This document shows, piece by piece, positions 1 to 8,654 of a DNA stretch of 64,000 nucleotides (positions within the stretch are counted from its first letter, which is position 1; each line of letters starts with the position of its first letter). Origin of the DNA: Pirellulaceae bacterium (GTDB lineage Bacteria; Planctomycetota; Planctomycetia; Pirellulales; Pirellulaceae); NCBI GenBank assembly GCA_022448315.1, contig JAKVCA010000020.1, positions 1 through 64,000 on the forward strand, in the 5' to 3' direction. The notes under the pieces were generated by a model. It did not search any database. It was given only the letters and a program-made list of their open reading frames with translations, and had not been told where the DNA came from. A program made the position numbers and the translations under genes.

Positions 1-77
1 GAAGCTGCCCCGTCTTTTCACTCGGTGTCGGGTGGAACCGGACGAACTTCAGGACTTCGCGAGCAGAGAGCAACGAC

Positions 78-560
78 ATGATCGATTTTTGGATCCTGAG
101 AACGCTGGAATATGTTCGCGGTTGGATCCGCCTTCGTCGGATGCCGCGCAATCTTGGAGAGAAGGGCGAGTATTGGTCAGCACAGTATTTGAGGCGTCGC
201 GGCTACTTGATTTTGGAACACGGCTGCAGGGATCGGATGGCCGAAGCCGACCTCGTGGCGTACCACCGAGGAAAACTGGTCTTTGTCGAAGTCAAAACTC
301 GAAGTTATGGCCGTGGTTATGGATGCGGTCGCGCGAATGGCCGCGGACGGGAACGTCGGCCGGAGCAAGCCGTAGATTTCCGAAAGCAGGTACGGCTTAT
401 TCGGTTTGCCAGTCGCTACGTCTTACGGCATGGTCTTCGGAACCCCGCCGTTCGCTATGACGTGATTGCCCTGGTCTGGCCCCCACAAAAGAAACATCCC
501 CAAATGAAGCACTACACCGGCGCGTTTCGCCTTGAGACTGGCCATCAGTTCGGACGTTGA
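78..560 (+). CDS. yraN: YraN/UPF0102 family endonuclease-like protein
   Basis: This 160-residue protein has the YraN (UPF0102) core. It shows an N-terminal G-E-K-G-E helix near residue 26, then AEADLVA (the family's GEIDLIA strand, with Asp) and FVEVKTR, which together form the D-(E)xK restriction-like metal site. Family members are predicted nucleases of unknown substrate. The family's usual length is 110-130 residues. The excess is an N-terminal extension before MPRNLGEKGE, so the ATG at 138 is a possible alternative start, although neither ATG has a strong Shine-Dalgarno. The 3' end overlaps the end of the convergent queC by 16 bases. The function in the cell is not known. Confidence 0.85.
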   Translation: MIDFWILRTLEYVRGWIRLRRMPRNLGEKGEYWSAQYLRRRGYLILEHGCRDRMAEADLVAYHRGKLVFVEVKTRSYGRGYGCGRANGRGRERRPEQAVDFRKQVRLIRFASRYVLRHGLRNPAVRYDVIALVWPPQKKHPQMKHYTGAFRLETGHQFGR

Positions 561-1387
561 TCCTCCCCCGACACATGTTGCTCCTCAAATTTCAAAGCTC
601 TTTCCAGGACGACCGACCAAGGATCGACATATTCAATCGGGTCCTCCACACCGAGCTTGTGAAACGCAAGGATTCGTTCGACATCTGACCCTGTTTTTCC
701 ACTGGATCGACCTTGGGCGTCGGGTTCGTAACTGGTCAAGGTCCTTTTGAAGACTTCAGAAAAATCGAGATCCAAACCCGCACAGGATTGCTGGGCATCT
801 TGGAGAATTCGGTGCTTGTCGAGGCTCAAGTAAGGCAAATAAAGCTGAACCTGTTCAGAATCCCAATTTCCGATGGCAAAAGCTTGATAGATCGCCTCGT
901 AAAACTCGGGCCGACAGTCGGGGTAAATCGCATGATCGCCGCTGTGGACCCCGAGAGCCAAGGCCACGGACTCGCCCTGTTTGCCGGCCACGGAAAGCGC
1001 ATAACCATAGGCGATCGCGGCAAAAATGGCATTGCGATTGGGAACCACGGTTTCTTTCATGTTGGGCTTTTCATAAAAACCCTCCGGCACTTTCCAGGAC
1101 TCATCGGTAAGCGCGGAATGAAACAGTCCACCCAGAACAGAAACATCCACCACCTGATGCTCAATCGGGTACCCGCGATCGTTGAGGTAAGCGAGAAGTT
1201 CTTTGAGTTTGGTCAGCTCGGCCTTATGTTTTTGGCCGTAATCATAACTCACACCATAAACCGCCTGCCCATCCGCGAGCAGATTGAGCAATAAGCTTGA
1301 AGAGTCCATTCCACCACTTAAACACACGACAGACCGCTTTACCCCGTCCGGAAGTTGTCGGTAAGTGTCCGCAAGCAATTGCGCCAT
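545..1387 (-). CDS. queC: 7-cyano-7-deazaguanine synthase QueC, zinc site degenerate
   Basis: QueC uses ATP and ammonia to convert 7-carboxy-7-deazaguanine to preQ0 in queuosine biosynthesis. The PP-loop SGGMDSSS (residues 24-31), the SYDYGQKH segment (47-54) and VPNRN (116-120) are all present, and the 280-residue length suits the family. The C-terminal zinc knuckle is not intact. Where family members read T-(L/W)-(T/S)-C-Y followed by C-G-x-C-x-x-C, this protein reads TLTSY and SGKTGSD, so the four ligands align with Ser219, Ser229, Thr232 and Asp235. The flanking positions (VER, AFHKLGVEDPIEY) stay conserved, so this is not a frameshift. The other queuosine genes are not in the window. It may be an active zinc-free QueC or a QueC-like protein with another role. 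Confidence 0.85.
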   Translation of the reverse strand: MAQLLADTYRQLPDGVKRSVVCLSGGMDSSSLLLNLLADGQAVYGVSYDYGQKHKAELTKLKELLAYLNDRGYPIEHQVVDVSVLGGLFHSALTDESWKVPEGFYEKPNMKETVVPNRNAIFAAIAYGYALSVAGKQGESVALALGVHSGDHAIYPDCRPEFYEAIYQAFAIGNWDSEQVQLYLPYLSLDKHRILQDAQQSCAGLDLDFSEVFKRTLTSYEPDAQGRSSGKTGSDVERILAFHKLGVEDPIEYVDPWSVVLERALKFEEQHVSGEDQRPN

Positions 1388-1852
1388 CTCAATAAATCCT
1401 CAATTTGCCAAACGTCAAAAGTCGATACCTATGAGCTTTAAATGTCCACTTCTGGAGCGACCCGCTCAATCAAACCGTGGAACGGGTGATTTCCTCTCCG
1501 GTGCCGAACCGCAATTCGTTTGTACCAATTTACCATCCAGAGTAAGGAGACCAAGCTGCCAGTGACAGCAGGTCCGCCCCACATGTATCGCGAGAGGTCT
1601 TTACCGGCGGTCAGAGCAGGGCAGGGACGCCGGGTAGGAGAACAGCGCAAGAAAACAGGGCAACTCTTTTGGACCTGAGTACCCGGTGGGCAGGTTGAGA
1701 AACAAGTCGGTACAATCGAGGAGCAACAAGGGCTTTGGGATCGACAGCATCGCTCGTGACCGGAACTTGCGTTTTACCATGCCCTTGCTTCGAAATTTTG
1801 ACGACGACTCACACAGTGAAAAAATCAGAGCGTTTAATCCCGAGTAAAATTC
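1388..1852. other. Intergenic region between divergent queC and WYL regulator
   Basis: This 465-base stretch separates two divergently transcribed genes and should carry both promoters. The small open frames in it have no recognisable protein features and no ribosome binding sites. No tRNA, hairpin-terminator or repeat was seen. Confidence 0.5.
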
Positions 1853-2869
1853 ATGGCCCGTAATGAGCAACTGATTCGTCAACACAAAATCCTGCAAATC
1901 TTGGAAAGGGTCCGCTATGGCAAGACCCTGGAAGAATTGCGCGACGACCTCGTCGATGAACTGGGGTTGGTCTCTCTCCATACCCGGAGTGTCCGCCGCG
2001 ATCTTGAGGCACTTCAGGCCGCGGGAATCGACGTCGACGCACACGACTCGGGTCGTGGACGTGTCTGGAAATTGGGTCCAAAAGCGAAAGGCAGTTACCA
2101 GATTACCGCGAGTGCGACGGAATTGATTGCATTGTCGCTAGGTCGTGACCTGATGTACCCGTTGGCTGGGACACCATTCTGGATCGGGATTGAATCCTTC
2201 TGGAACAAGATCCGCGAAGAAATTCCGGACACGGTGCTCGACCATTACCAGCGTCACCGCCAACTTCTACACGTCCTCGGTGTCCCGTCGAAGTCTTATC
2301 AAAAGCATCAGGGGATTCTGAGTTCCTTGAATCGCGCGATTCAGGAACACAGGCTGGTGGAGATCGAGTACCAGTCCCTGGGAAAACCACCCGCTTTGCG
2401 AAAAATCGAACCGCTTGCGGTCGCAATTTACCAGTCCAGCGTCTACATCATCGCAAGCGCTCATGAGGTGGAAGATCCTGAAGAACGTATTCGGCACTGG
2501 AAGCTGGATCGTTTTCTGAAAGCCAACGCGTTGGACGAGTGGTTCAAGCCCCCGGAGGGATTCGATGTCAAAGCCCACTTGGCACGTTCCCTTGGAATCT
2601 ACGCCAGCGGACGCTCCAAGAACTTTAAAGTGCACATCAGCAGCTTTGCCGCCCCCTTTGTCTTAGAGGATCCTTGGCACCCGGATCAAACGATCAAACG
2701 GCTCGAGGATGGCAGTCTGATTTTGACGGTCAAAGCGGTCCACGAAATGGAGATCATTCCAAAAGTTCTCGCGTTGGGCGGAGAGGCGGAATTGCTTTCG
2801 CCCAAAGCCAGTCGAGAAAAATTGGCGGAGATCGCCAACAAGTTGGTGGGCAAACATGACGCAGGTTGA
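1853..2869 (+). CDS. WYL-domain transcriptional regulator
   Basis: This 338-residue protein has a winged helix-turn-helix at about residues 1-75 (RQHKILQILERVRYGKTLEEL followed by TRSVRRDLEALQAAG, the DeoR-like recognition helix). A WYL domain follows from about residue 145 (LNRAIQEHRLVEIEYQSLG, KIEPLAVAIYQSSVYIIA, RHWKLDRF). A C-terminal WCX-like extension runs from about residue 235 (KVHISSFAAPFVLEDPWHPDQ, EIIPKVLALGGEAELLSP). WYL regulators usually sense a ligand, often a nucleic acid or nucleotide, and repress or activate nearby or stress genes. It is transcribed alone, convergent with the membrane protein at 2909 and divergent from queC. The target is unknown. Confidence 0.9.
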   Translation: MARNEQLIRQHKILQILERVRYGKTLEELRDDLVDELGLVSLHTRSVRRDLEALQAAGIDVDAHDSGRGRVWKLGPKAKGSYQITASATELIALSLGRDLMYPLAGTPFWIGIESFWNKIREEIPDTVLDHYQRHRQLLHVLGVPSKSYQKHQGILSSLNRAIQEHRLVEIEYQSLGKPPALRKIEPLAVAIYQSSVYIIASAHEVEDPEERIRHWKLDRFLKANALDEWFKPPEGFDVKAHLARSLGIYASGRSKNFKVHISSFAAPFVLEDPWHPDQTIKRLEDGSLILTVKAVHEMEIIPKVLALGGEAELLSPKASREKLAEIANKLVGKHDAG

Positions 2870-2878
2870 CCAATGCGT

Positions 2879-2900
2879 TCAGGACTTTGCCTCGTCCTGA
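2879..2900. terminator. Short hairpin between convergent genes
   Basis: A 7-bp inverted repeat (TCAGGAC, 2879-2885; GTCCTGA, 2894-2900) sits between the stop of the WYL regulator and the end of the convergent gene at 2909. It lacks a clear U-tract on either strand, so a terminator role is only suggested by its place. Confidence 0.3.
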
Positions 2901-2908
2901 GCTGCGGG

Positions 2909-4774
2909 CTATTGATTCGACGGAATCAACCAGGCCAATCGACGTGCCAAGATCCCCACCCAGCGGCCATAAACGACCCACAGCATTCCGATGACCAGCC
3001 AGAAAGGAATGTCGAAAAACAGGGGGGTGATACCTACGCCAAACATACATACCAGTGCCACCATCAGCCCACCAAGAGTCAACATGAAAAAGTTGAACCA
3101 CTCGCTGGAAAAATCACTGACGGATTGATAAACCGGGGCCGAGTAAATCGAGAACATCGATTGCTCTCGAAACGCCGAGATCACCATCGGCGGGAGCATG
3201 GCAAATCCAGAGAGCAGGGGAAACACCATAAAGCCCCAGTAGCCCAGACCAGCTACCTGAACAAACTCTGCCAGCACCAAACCTGGTACCACCGAAATGA
3301 ATCCCGTGACGTACATCGGCGCACAGTGCGAGAATAGCTCGCTGGGTAAAATTTCCGGCCAGTTTCCAATCTTCTTGGTGTTGGACGCACCATCTTGAAT
3401 CATGGTCATCAGCACGGCACTCAAAATCGTCCCAGCGGCGAAAAGGCAAGGCAGCGAGAAAAGCATGCTGCACATGCCAAGGATTCTGAAAACCGCTTCG
3501 TTGTCCGAACCCGAATACCAAAGTGCAAGTTTGGCCACCGTACCGAACGCACCGCACGTAAAGGCAATGGCGATCGCTGCCCCATACATGGTCACGTTCC
3601 GAAAGATCACGACGGTGTCTCGAAGCCAATCCACGAACCCAAAGACCTTGGGCTCGTTCCACTCTGACTGCTCGGTACCTCCGACCGGTTCAGCACTTAC
3701 CTTTTTGCCGTCATTGCTTCGGTCATTGGACTGCGATGTTTGACGAAACGAGCCGGGGGACTCGGGGGCGGTTTCTAACTCCGGCTGTATTTCAGGGTCC
3801 CCCCAACGTTGTATCTTGGGAACATGAAAATTTGAGGGCGTGGTTTCGGAGTTACCCGTCAATGATGCAGGGAGTTCTCTTGGCGGACGATTGATCGGTT
3901 GAGAAAGACGCCAGCCTTCCGGTTTTTCAGACTTGGACTGAGGCAGATCCGAAATCGACGGGCGAACCGTCGCCGTTCCCTCAGGAACCGGAACCTCCGA
4001 CCCGCAATCGGTGCAAGCAATCGTTTTTCCCGCCTTGCTCGACTTCACCCACGTCACCGAATCGCAAATGGAACACTGAACACGGATCTCATCGCCGCTT
4101 GCTTTCGCCGACGTTATGTGGTCCTCAATATCGAAGGGCAAAGGTTCGTCGACCCCATCGGTCTCCAGCTCTTCGCCTTGATTCGTAACAGGTGCTTGTC
4201 GCTTTGAGGTCGAGGCGACATCAGCATCCCCCCGCCAACCGGAATCATTTGCGGCATCCGCTGGCGTTCCAGCCTCGAAGTCATCGACTTCGAGCGGAGG
4301 CGAAACAAGAGAAGAGGTTACCCCTTCTTTGGCATCATCTGAAGACACCACTTCCTCAGGGGCTTCACTCCATTCATCCTCGCGCAAGTCCTGAGCGACT
4401 TCCTCGATCGCGGCAGAGGCATCGGAGGTTACTCTGGGTTGAGGTTTGGAAACGGGAGCCGAGCCCGCATCGGAATCGTCGGCGGATTGCAGATCGGCTT
4501 CCGACGTTTTTTCATCACCCGGACCGAGCAAGACGTTTTTTTGGCGTGAGCTATCCGCCGCTTGAAACCCTTGCGTTTTGGAAGAATGCTCTGGCGGCGG
4601 GTTGGAACGAGAGGGGTGAGTTTGTTTCGGCTCGGTCGAGGACGGCTTGTGACGTTTCGCGACCCCCGGGACTTTGTACTGCTTTCCGCACGCCTGGCAC
4701 GCCACCCGCTGACCGGATGAATCCTCATGGAGTTTGTGTTTTTTCCCGCAATGCGGGCATGAGAGTTCGATCAT
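2909..4774 (-). CDS. Zinc-ribbon multi-pass membrane protein, planctomycete type
   Basis: I take the start at the ATG at 4774 because translation from there begins directly with a zinc ribbon (MIELSCPHCGKKHK ... CQACGK, residues 1-37), which gives 621 residues. A second ribbon with two C-x2-C pairs (CSIC ... CTDC) lies near residues 240-275. Between the two, and for about 140 residues after the second, the chain is low-complexity and rich in Ser, Glu, Asp and Pro. The last 240 residues form about six hydrophobic segments. Similar cytoplasmic-ribbon plus polytopic-membrane proteins are common and uncharacterised in planctomycetes. The substrate or partner is unknown. It is transcribed alone, toward the WYL regulator. 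Confidence 0.75.
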   Translation of the reverse strand: MIELSCPHCGKKHKLHEDSSGQRVACQACGKQYKVPGVAKRHKPSSTEPKQTHPSRSNPPPEHSSKTQGFQAADSSRQKNVLLGPGDEKTSEADLQSADDSDAGSAPVSKPQPRVTSDASAAIEEVAQDLREDEWSEAPEEVVSSDDAKEGVTSSLVSPPLEVDDFEAGTPADAANDSGWRGDADVASTSKRQAPVTNQGEELETDGVDEPLPFDIEDHITSAKASGDEIRVQCSICDSVTWVKSSKAGKTIACTDCGSEVPVPEGTATVRPSISDLPQSKSEKPEGWRLSQPINRPPRELPASLTGNSETTPSNFHVPKIQRWGDPEIQPELETAPESPGSFRQTSQSNDRSNDGKKVSAEPVGGTEQSEWNEPKVFGFVDWLRDTVVIFRNVTMYGAAIAIAFTCGAFGTVAKLALWYSGSDNEAVFRILGMCSMLFSLPCLFAAGTILSAVLMTMIQDGASNTKKIGNWPEILPSELFSHCAPMYVTGFISVVPGLVLAEFVQVAGLGYWGFMVFPLLSGFAMLPPMVISAFREQSMFSIYSAPVYQSVSDFSSEWFNFFMLTLGGLMVALVCMFGVGITPLFFDIPFWLVIGMLWVVYGRWVGILARRLAWLIPSNQ

Positions 4775-4976
4775 GGCTCGACGAAATAACCTTACATCGA
4801 AAGGTAAAGGTATAAGAGTCTGCAAATGCAATAGAAGAGGTTGCCTAAACCCCGCTTGGTTCAAAATAAGTTCGCCCACGGCAACCGATTCTGCAGTTGC
4901 CCGCTTTCACAGGGAATCTGCAAAACGACCTAAGCGATTCATCGTAGGCTTTTGTTGCCACCCGAAGCTATTCGTT

Positions 4977-5525
4977 TCAGGGAACAAATCTTAGAAAAGG
5001 CTGCCCGACAAAATACAGGCCGGAAAAAAGTCGGCTGTCCAGCAGGCATCCACGGGAGACCTTTTCCTGCAGCCAACTCTGAACTTCCGATTCGGGAATC
5101 TCGTGAACGGTAATGTTCTCAGAACCATCCCCCCCTCCCGGGGTTTTTCGATTCAGCCCCGTTGCCATAAAGAAAGTAATGAGTTCATCGGTCAGGCCTG
5201 CGGATGAGGGCCCCGTAAAAATCTCGGTCATGTTCTGGGCTTCAAACCCGGTTTCCTCAAGCAATTCTCTGCGAGCGGCCGCCTCCAGGGACTCGTTCCG
5301 TTTTCCCTCGATATCGCCCGCAAGCCCTGCCGGAAATTCAATGACGGAAGCCTGCACCGGCGGTCGAAACTGCTCGACAAAGACGATCCCTTTCGAACTC
5401 CGCGGAATCACCGTGACGACACCGGTTGCCTGACATCGCTGGACGTAACTCCATCCGTCGCGGGTGACCAATTTCAGGTGAGGGGTGGCAGCGATGGTCT
5501 GCACGTCTGTTTTTGAATCACTCAT
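4977..5525 (-). CDS. Nudix hydrolase, ADP-ribose pyrophosphatase-like
   Basis: This 182-residue protein carries a Nudix box at about residues 83-107 (ESLEAAARRELLEETGF), including the REx2EE metal-binding core. It is preceded by EQFRPPVQASVIEFPAGL, the signature of ADP-ribose pyrophosphatase (NudF/YffH) type enzymes, which split ADP-ribose or related nucleoside diphosphates. A slightly longer loop than usual lies between the first Gly of the box and the Glu. The exact substrate cannot be read from sequence. It ends about 200 bases beyond the start of the zinc-ribbon gene, on the same strand. Confidence 0.88.
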   Translation of the reverse strand: MSDSKTDVQTIAATPHLKLVTRDGWSYVQRCQATGVVTVIPRSSKGIVFVEQFRPPVQASVIEFPAGLAGDIEGKRNESLEAAARRELLEETGFEAQNMTEIFTGPSSAGLTDELITFFMATGLNRKTPGGGDGSENITVHEIPESEVQSWLQEKVSRGCLLDSRLFSGLYFVGQPFLRFVP

Positions 5526-5981
5526 TTTTTCTCTCTGACCGATTTACGATTCCTCAGAATGTACTTTTGTCGCAATGGAATCAACCCGACTACCCAGAAC
5601 CTCGGTGAACCTCGTTGGGTTGCCTGCTCATGGAACACACGAACTAGGGGTAACCCGCGATCTGCAACGTGGTCTTGTGATGCCCAAACGGCTTGATCTA
5701 TAACGACCCCTTCGAAAGCTGAAACACGCAAAACACTTCAACACCTTCGGTCAAACCACGACGAGGTTGACGACAGGCATTTCTGAACTTCAGTCCACCC
5801 TTTTGGAGCAGGTGCCAGAGTTTGCACGGCATGATCGGCTAACGAAGACCCCAGAAAACGAAAACCCTAGAAAACGGCGCCTCCACCACGGACGACAATT
5901 CGCCCTGATCGGTTTTGTGAACGTTAAGCCAAACCGAGTCCGCAATCGAAGACAAGTTTGAGTTAGTAAAGAGGACAAGCT
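5526..5981. other. Intergenic region between divergent nudix and mfnB genes
   Basis: These 456 bases contain no convincing gene. The short open frames on both strands are unlike proteins. The only functional signal seen is the AAAGAGGA ribosome binding site at about 5968-5975 for the mfnB gene. Promoters for both flanking genes must lie here but could not be placed. Confidence 0.5.
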
Positions 5982-6692
5982 TTGACAGCCTTAATGGTCA
6001 GCATACAAGACCAAGATGAATTGCAGCGTCTCCGCGCTACCGATGTGACTTGGGTCGATATGAAAGATCCAAGTTCGGGGGCCCTGCAACCTACCGCACC
6101 CTCAGTTTGGGAAACCGCGGCGCTCGAGAATCAGTACCGACTAAGCGTGGCACTTGGTGAGCTTGTGAATTTCGAAGCGATCGATCCGTCGGCAGTCCCA
6201 GGAGAGATTTCGTTTGTCAAAATTGGTTTGTCAGCGGTTGAGAAACTCGACGACTGGGAGTCTCGATGGATAACCTGGTGTTATACATTTTCGCAAAAAT
6301 TCCACCCCGTTATCGTAGCCTATGCTGACCACGGCTATTGTGGTGCGCCCCACCCAGAAGTACTTCTCGAGCACGCGAACTCGGCCCCGTTTGGGGCATT
6401 CTTGATCGATACCTTCGATAAATCTCGCGGTTCGGTTTTCCAACATTACCCGCGGTACCAGATCAAGACCTGGCTGGACATGGCCCGAAGCAAAGGGCTT
6501 GTGACGGTCCTCGGCGGATCACTTCGTCAAGAGAATCTCAACGATGCTCTCGCGTGCCAACCCGATGTGATTGCGGTAAGAGGTGCAGCGACCCGGGGGG
6601 GCCGAGATTCAGAAATTTGCGTGGATAAGATCACCGCTCTGCTTGAACGGTTATCAAAACATCTCGAACCTGCGTCACAAGAAGAATCTTGA
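5982..6692 (+). CDS. mfnB: (5-formylfuran-3-yl)methyl phosphate synthase, MfnB-like
   Basis: The 236-residue protein matches the MfnB (formerly DUF556) TIM-barrel family, which condenses two glyceraldehyde-3-phosphates into the furan precursor of methanofuran. Diagnostic motifs are VDMKDPSSGALQ near residue 26 (family V-D-V-K-N-P-x-E-G-S-L, with the Schiff-base Lys) and LIDTFDKSRGSVFQH near residue 147 (second catalytic Lys). Then come TVLGGSLRQENL and PDVIAVRGAATRGGRDSEI. A TTG start at 5982 is chosen because an AGAGGA sits 7 bases before it; the ATG at 5994 would be too far from that site. Planctomycetes are known to carry archaeal-like tetrahydromethanopterin/methanofuran C1 genes. No other gene of that pathway lies in this window. 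Confidence 0.88.
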   Translation: MTALMVSIQDQDELQRLRATDVTWVDMKDPSSGALQPTAPSVWETAALENQYRLSVALGELVNFEAIDPSAVPGEISFVKIGLSAVEKLDDWESRWITWCYTFSQKFHPVIVAYADHGYCGAPHPEVLLEHANSAPFGAFLIDTFDKSRGSVFQHYPRYQIKTWLDMARSKGLVTVLGGSLRQENLNDALACQPDVIAVRGAATRGGRDSEICVDKITALLERLSKHLEPASQEES

Positions 6693-6749
6693 GCTTGACG
6701 CCAAGACCCTACCGAACTGGCGAGCGCCGATTCAAAACTTGAGCGACGA

Positions 6750-8330
6750 TCAACGTTCGTCCTGATCCCTGGGTGGGGGCTCGAGGGACTCCATCGTTTC
6801 ATCGGAATTTCCTGACTCACTGAGGTCCTCTGATTCGCCGCCTTGATCCTCCGCGGTTCCCGACGGATCATCCGGCACCGGGTCCTCTGTCTCTCCAGAC
6901 ACGCTTGATTCTTGGGCTTTTGGACTCGCCCCTTCATCCTCGGTTGTCGCAACGTCGGACCCTGTTTCCGCAGGATTTCCCGGAAACTCGAGACTTTCGG
7001 CAGGTGTCTGGGATTCATCGCTTTCCGCCGCAGGCTCAGATTCAGAAGCTTTTGTATTTCCTGCCCCGCGACCTAACAACGAAGTCAAATCGGGTAAAGG
7101 TTGCTCCTCGTCGTCGATGAAGACCTCATCCACTTCCGTCTCGTCGACATCCCTTCGAAGGAGCAGGTAGATGGCCGAATAGAGACACCAGAAAAGTCCA
7201 AAGGCGAAGCCATTAAGCAAGACACTAAGCAAGCCATCCCAAAACTGAAACGTTCCTTGGGCAAATTTCAAACTACCACTTGTCGCCTCGCTGGCCAAAA
7301 TTTCCGACGCCGGATCCATCAAGTGAGGTCGTAGGATCGCGATCCGTTCTCCGCCAGCGCCCCAGCTCATACTCCAGTAAGTCAAATCAAGTACCAAATT
7401 GGCCACAAGAGCCGCCACCGCAACGCAGAGGATGGAAAAACAGATGCTGACGATCAGGTACAAGGCATAATTGATGGGCCGCTGAAAACTGTAGGCGAAG
7501 CCTCGAGCCAGACCGTCAAGTGAATCGGTCCCTTCGGCCGCAGTGGTCACCACCATCAATGGCCAGCCAACGAGGACGCCAAGGATCACGATGGTGAAAA
7601 TCATGGATACGGCGAGTCCGAGGAGCCAGAAAACACTCACAAAACCGGCTCCCCAATCCAGCCGTACCAACAGGCCCGGCAAGATACCGAGTAGCGCGAG
7701 CAGGACAAGTAATGCCAAGGGGTAGAGCGGAGGAGCAAAAAAGGCAAGAAAACGGCGTGTCGAAAACAGGAGCGCTGACTTAATCCCCATTCCCTCGTCG
7801 CGACCCAATCGAACCACCGCAATCCTCGCGATTGCGCCTCCCGTCCAACTCCATACCGCAAGACTCCACAAAAGTCCCCATGACAGGTAAGCAAACGTCA
7901 CGAGTCCCCGCTCCTCAGGAACCCGCAGAACCCCGACGGCGGGCGACCAGTAATAACCGATGACCCGGGTCACACCGTCTCGAGGCAATTCACTGAGTTT
8001 TCGGTCCTTGGGTAGCGTCACTGCTGGCGATGTGACCGACGCATGTTGCGCCTCGATTGCTGCAAGGTGAGGCAAAGTCTCCAGACGTTCGTCATTGATC
8101 CCCAGAACGAAACCTCCAAGGGACCAACCGAGCCAACTAAGGAGGACTCCGAGTGCTCCCAAACTGACGACGGAAAATCCTCCCGCGAGAGGGACCGTTC
8201 GAAAAATCAGGGTCCATGGCAATACACTCTGCCAGTCAACCGAACGCACTGTCATGTAACTCGGCTTCACGGGCAAGCTGCCGAAAAGATCCTCTCCACC
8301 TTTGTCATCCATGTTTGAAGAATCGCTCAT
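6750..8330 (-). CDS. Polytopic membrane protein with acidic cytoplasmic tail
   Basis: This 526-residue protein has a short N-terminal soluble part and about seven hydrophobic segments between residues 37 and 395, some in pairs separated by charged loops. It ends in an acidic, Ser/Glu/Pro-rich tail of roughly 125 residues that is probably disordered. No catalytic motif was recognised. The form resembles other planctomycete membrane proteins of unknown role, including its neighbour at 2909, but no sequence relation between them could be shown by eye. It is convergent with mfnB, with 57 bases between stops. An ATG six codons inside is an alternative start. Confidence 0.75.
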   Translation of the reverse strand: MSDSSNMDDKGGEDLFGSLPVKPSYMTVRSVDWQSVLPWTLIFRTVPLAGGFSVVSLGALGVLLSWLGWSLGGFVLGINDERLETLPHLAAIEAQHASVTSPAVTLPKDRKLSELPRDGVTRVIGYYWSPAVGVLRVPEERGLVTFAYLSWGLLWSLAVWSWTGGAIARIAVVRLGRDEGMGIKSALLFSTRRFLAFFAPPLYPLALLVLLALLGILPGLLVRLDWGAGFVSVFWLLGLAVSMIFTIVILGVLVGWPLMVVTTAAEGTDSLDGLARGFAYSFQRPINYALYLIVSICFSILCVAVAALVANLVLDLTYWSMSWGAGGERIAILRPHLMDPASEILASEATSGSLKFAQGTFQFWDGLLSVLLNGFAFGLFWCLYSAIYLLLRRDVDETEVDEVFIDDEEQPLPDLTSLLGRGAGNTKASESEPAAESDESQTPAESLEFPGNPAETGSDVATTEDEGASPKAQESSVSGETEDPVPDDPSGTAEDQGGESEDLSESGNSDETMESLEPPPRDQDER

Positions 8331-8654
8331 TGAATCAGGCCTCCAAAGCCCCGCGGTGGTCTCTTGCAGATCGAAAATATGACGGTCGATATTAGCCGAG
8401 TTCTGCCGTTCATACGTATCGCTTTGACTGAGATTCTACTGCGACTCACATCATACGTCATTATGCCAAAACCGAATCGCGGCGACATTTCGCACGGCCA
8501 ACCATCAGCGATTGCCGGTCGTGCCTTGCCGGAGATCCGGGGGCGAGTTACGCTTTCACTCTCGCAATCCCAATGCGACGTCGGCGAGGCTCACAGTCGA
8601 TACTGCGCCTCCATCGTCTTTTTTGAATGCCCGCGTTTTTTGAGTAAACCAATC
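8331..8654. other. Intergenic region upstream of uronate-isomerase-like gene
   Basis: The frame of the downstream gene stays open back to 8364. The 97 extra residues are hydrophobic then basic and do not resemble the family, so I treat this as non-coding. No ribosome binding site or other signal supports a gene here. Confidence 0.45.

Noticed and set aside
1-81. Possible 3' end of an upstream gene in frame 1, ending in TGA that overlaps the yraN ATG
   Set aside because: Only 26 codons are visible and no family was recognised. An open run of that length is common by chance.
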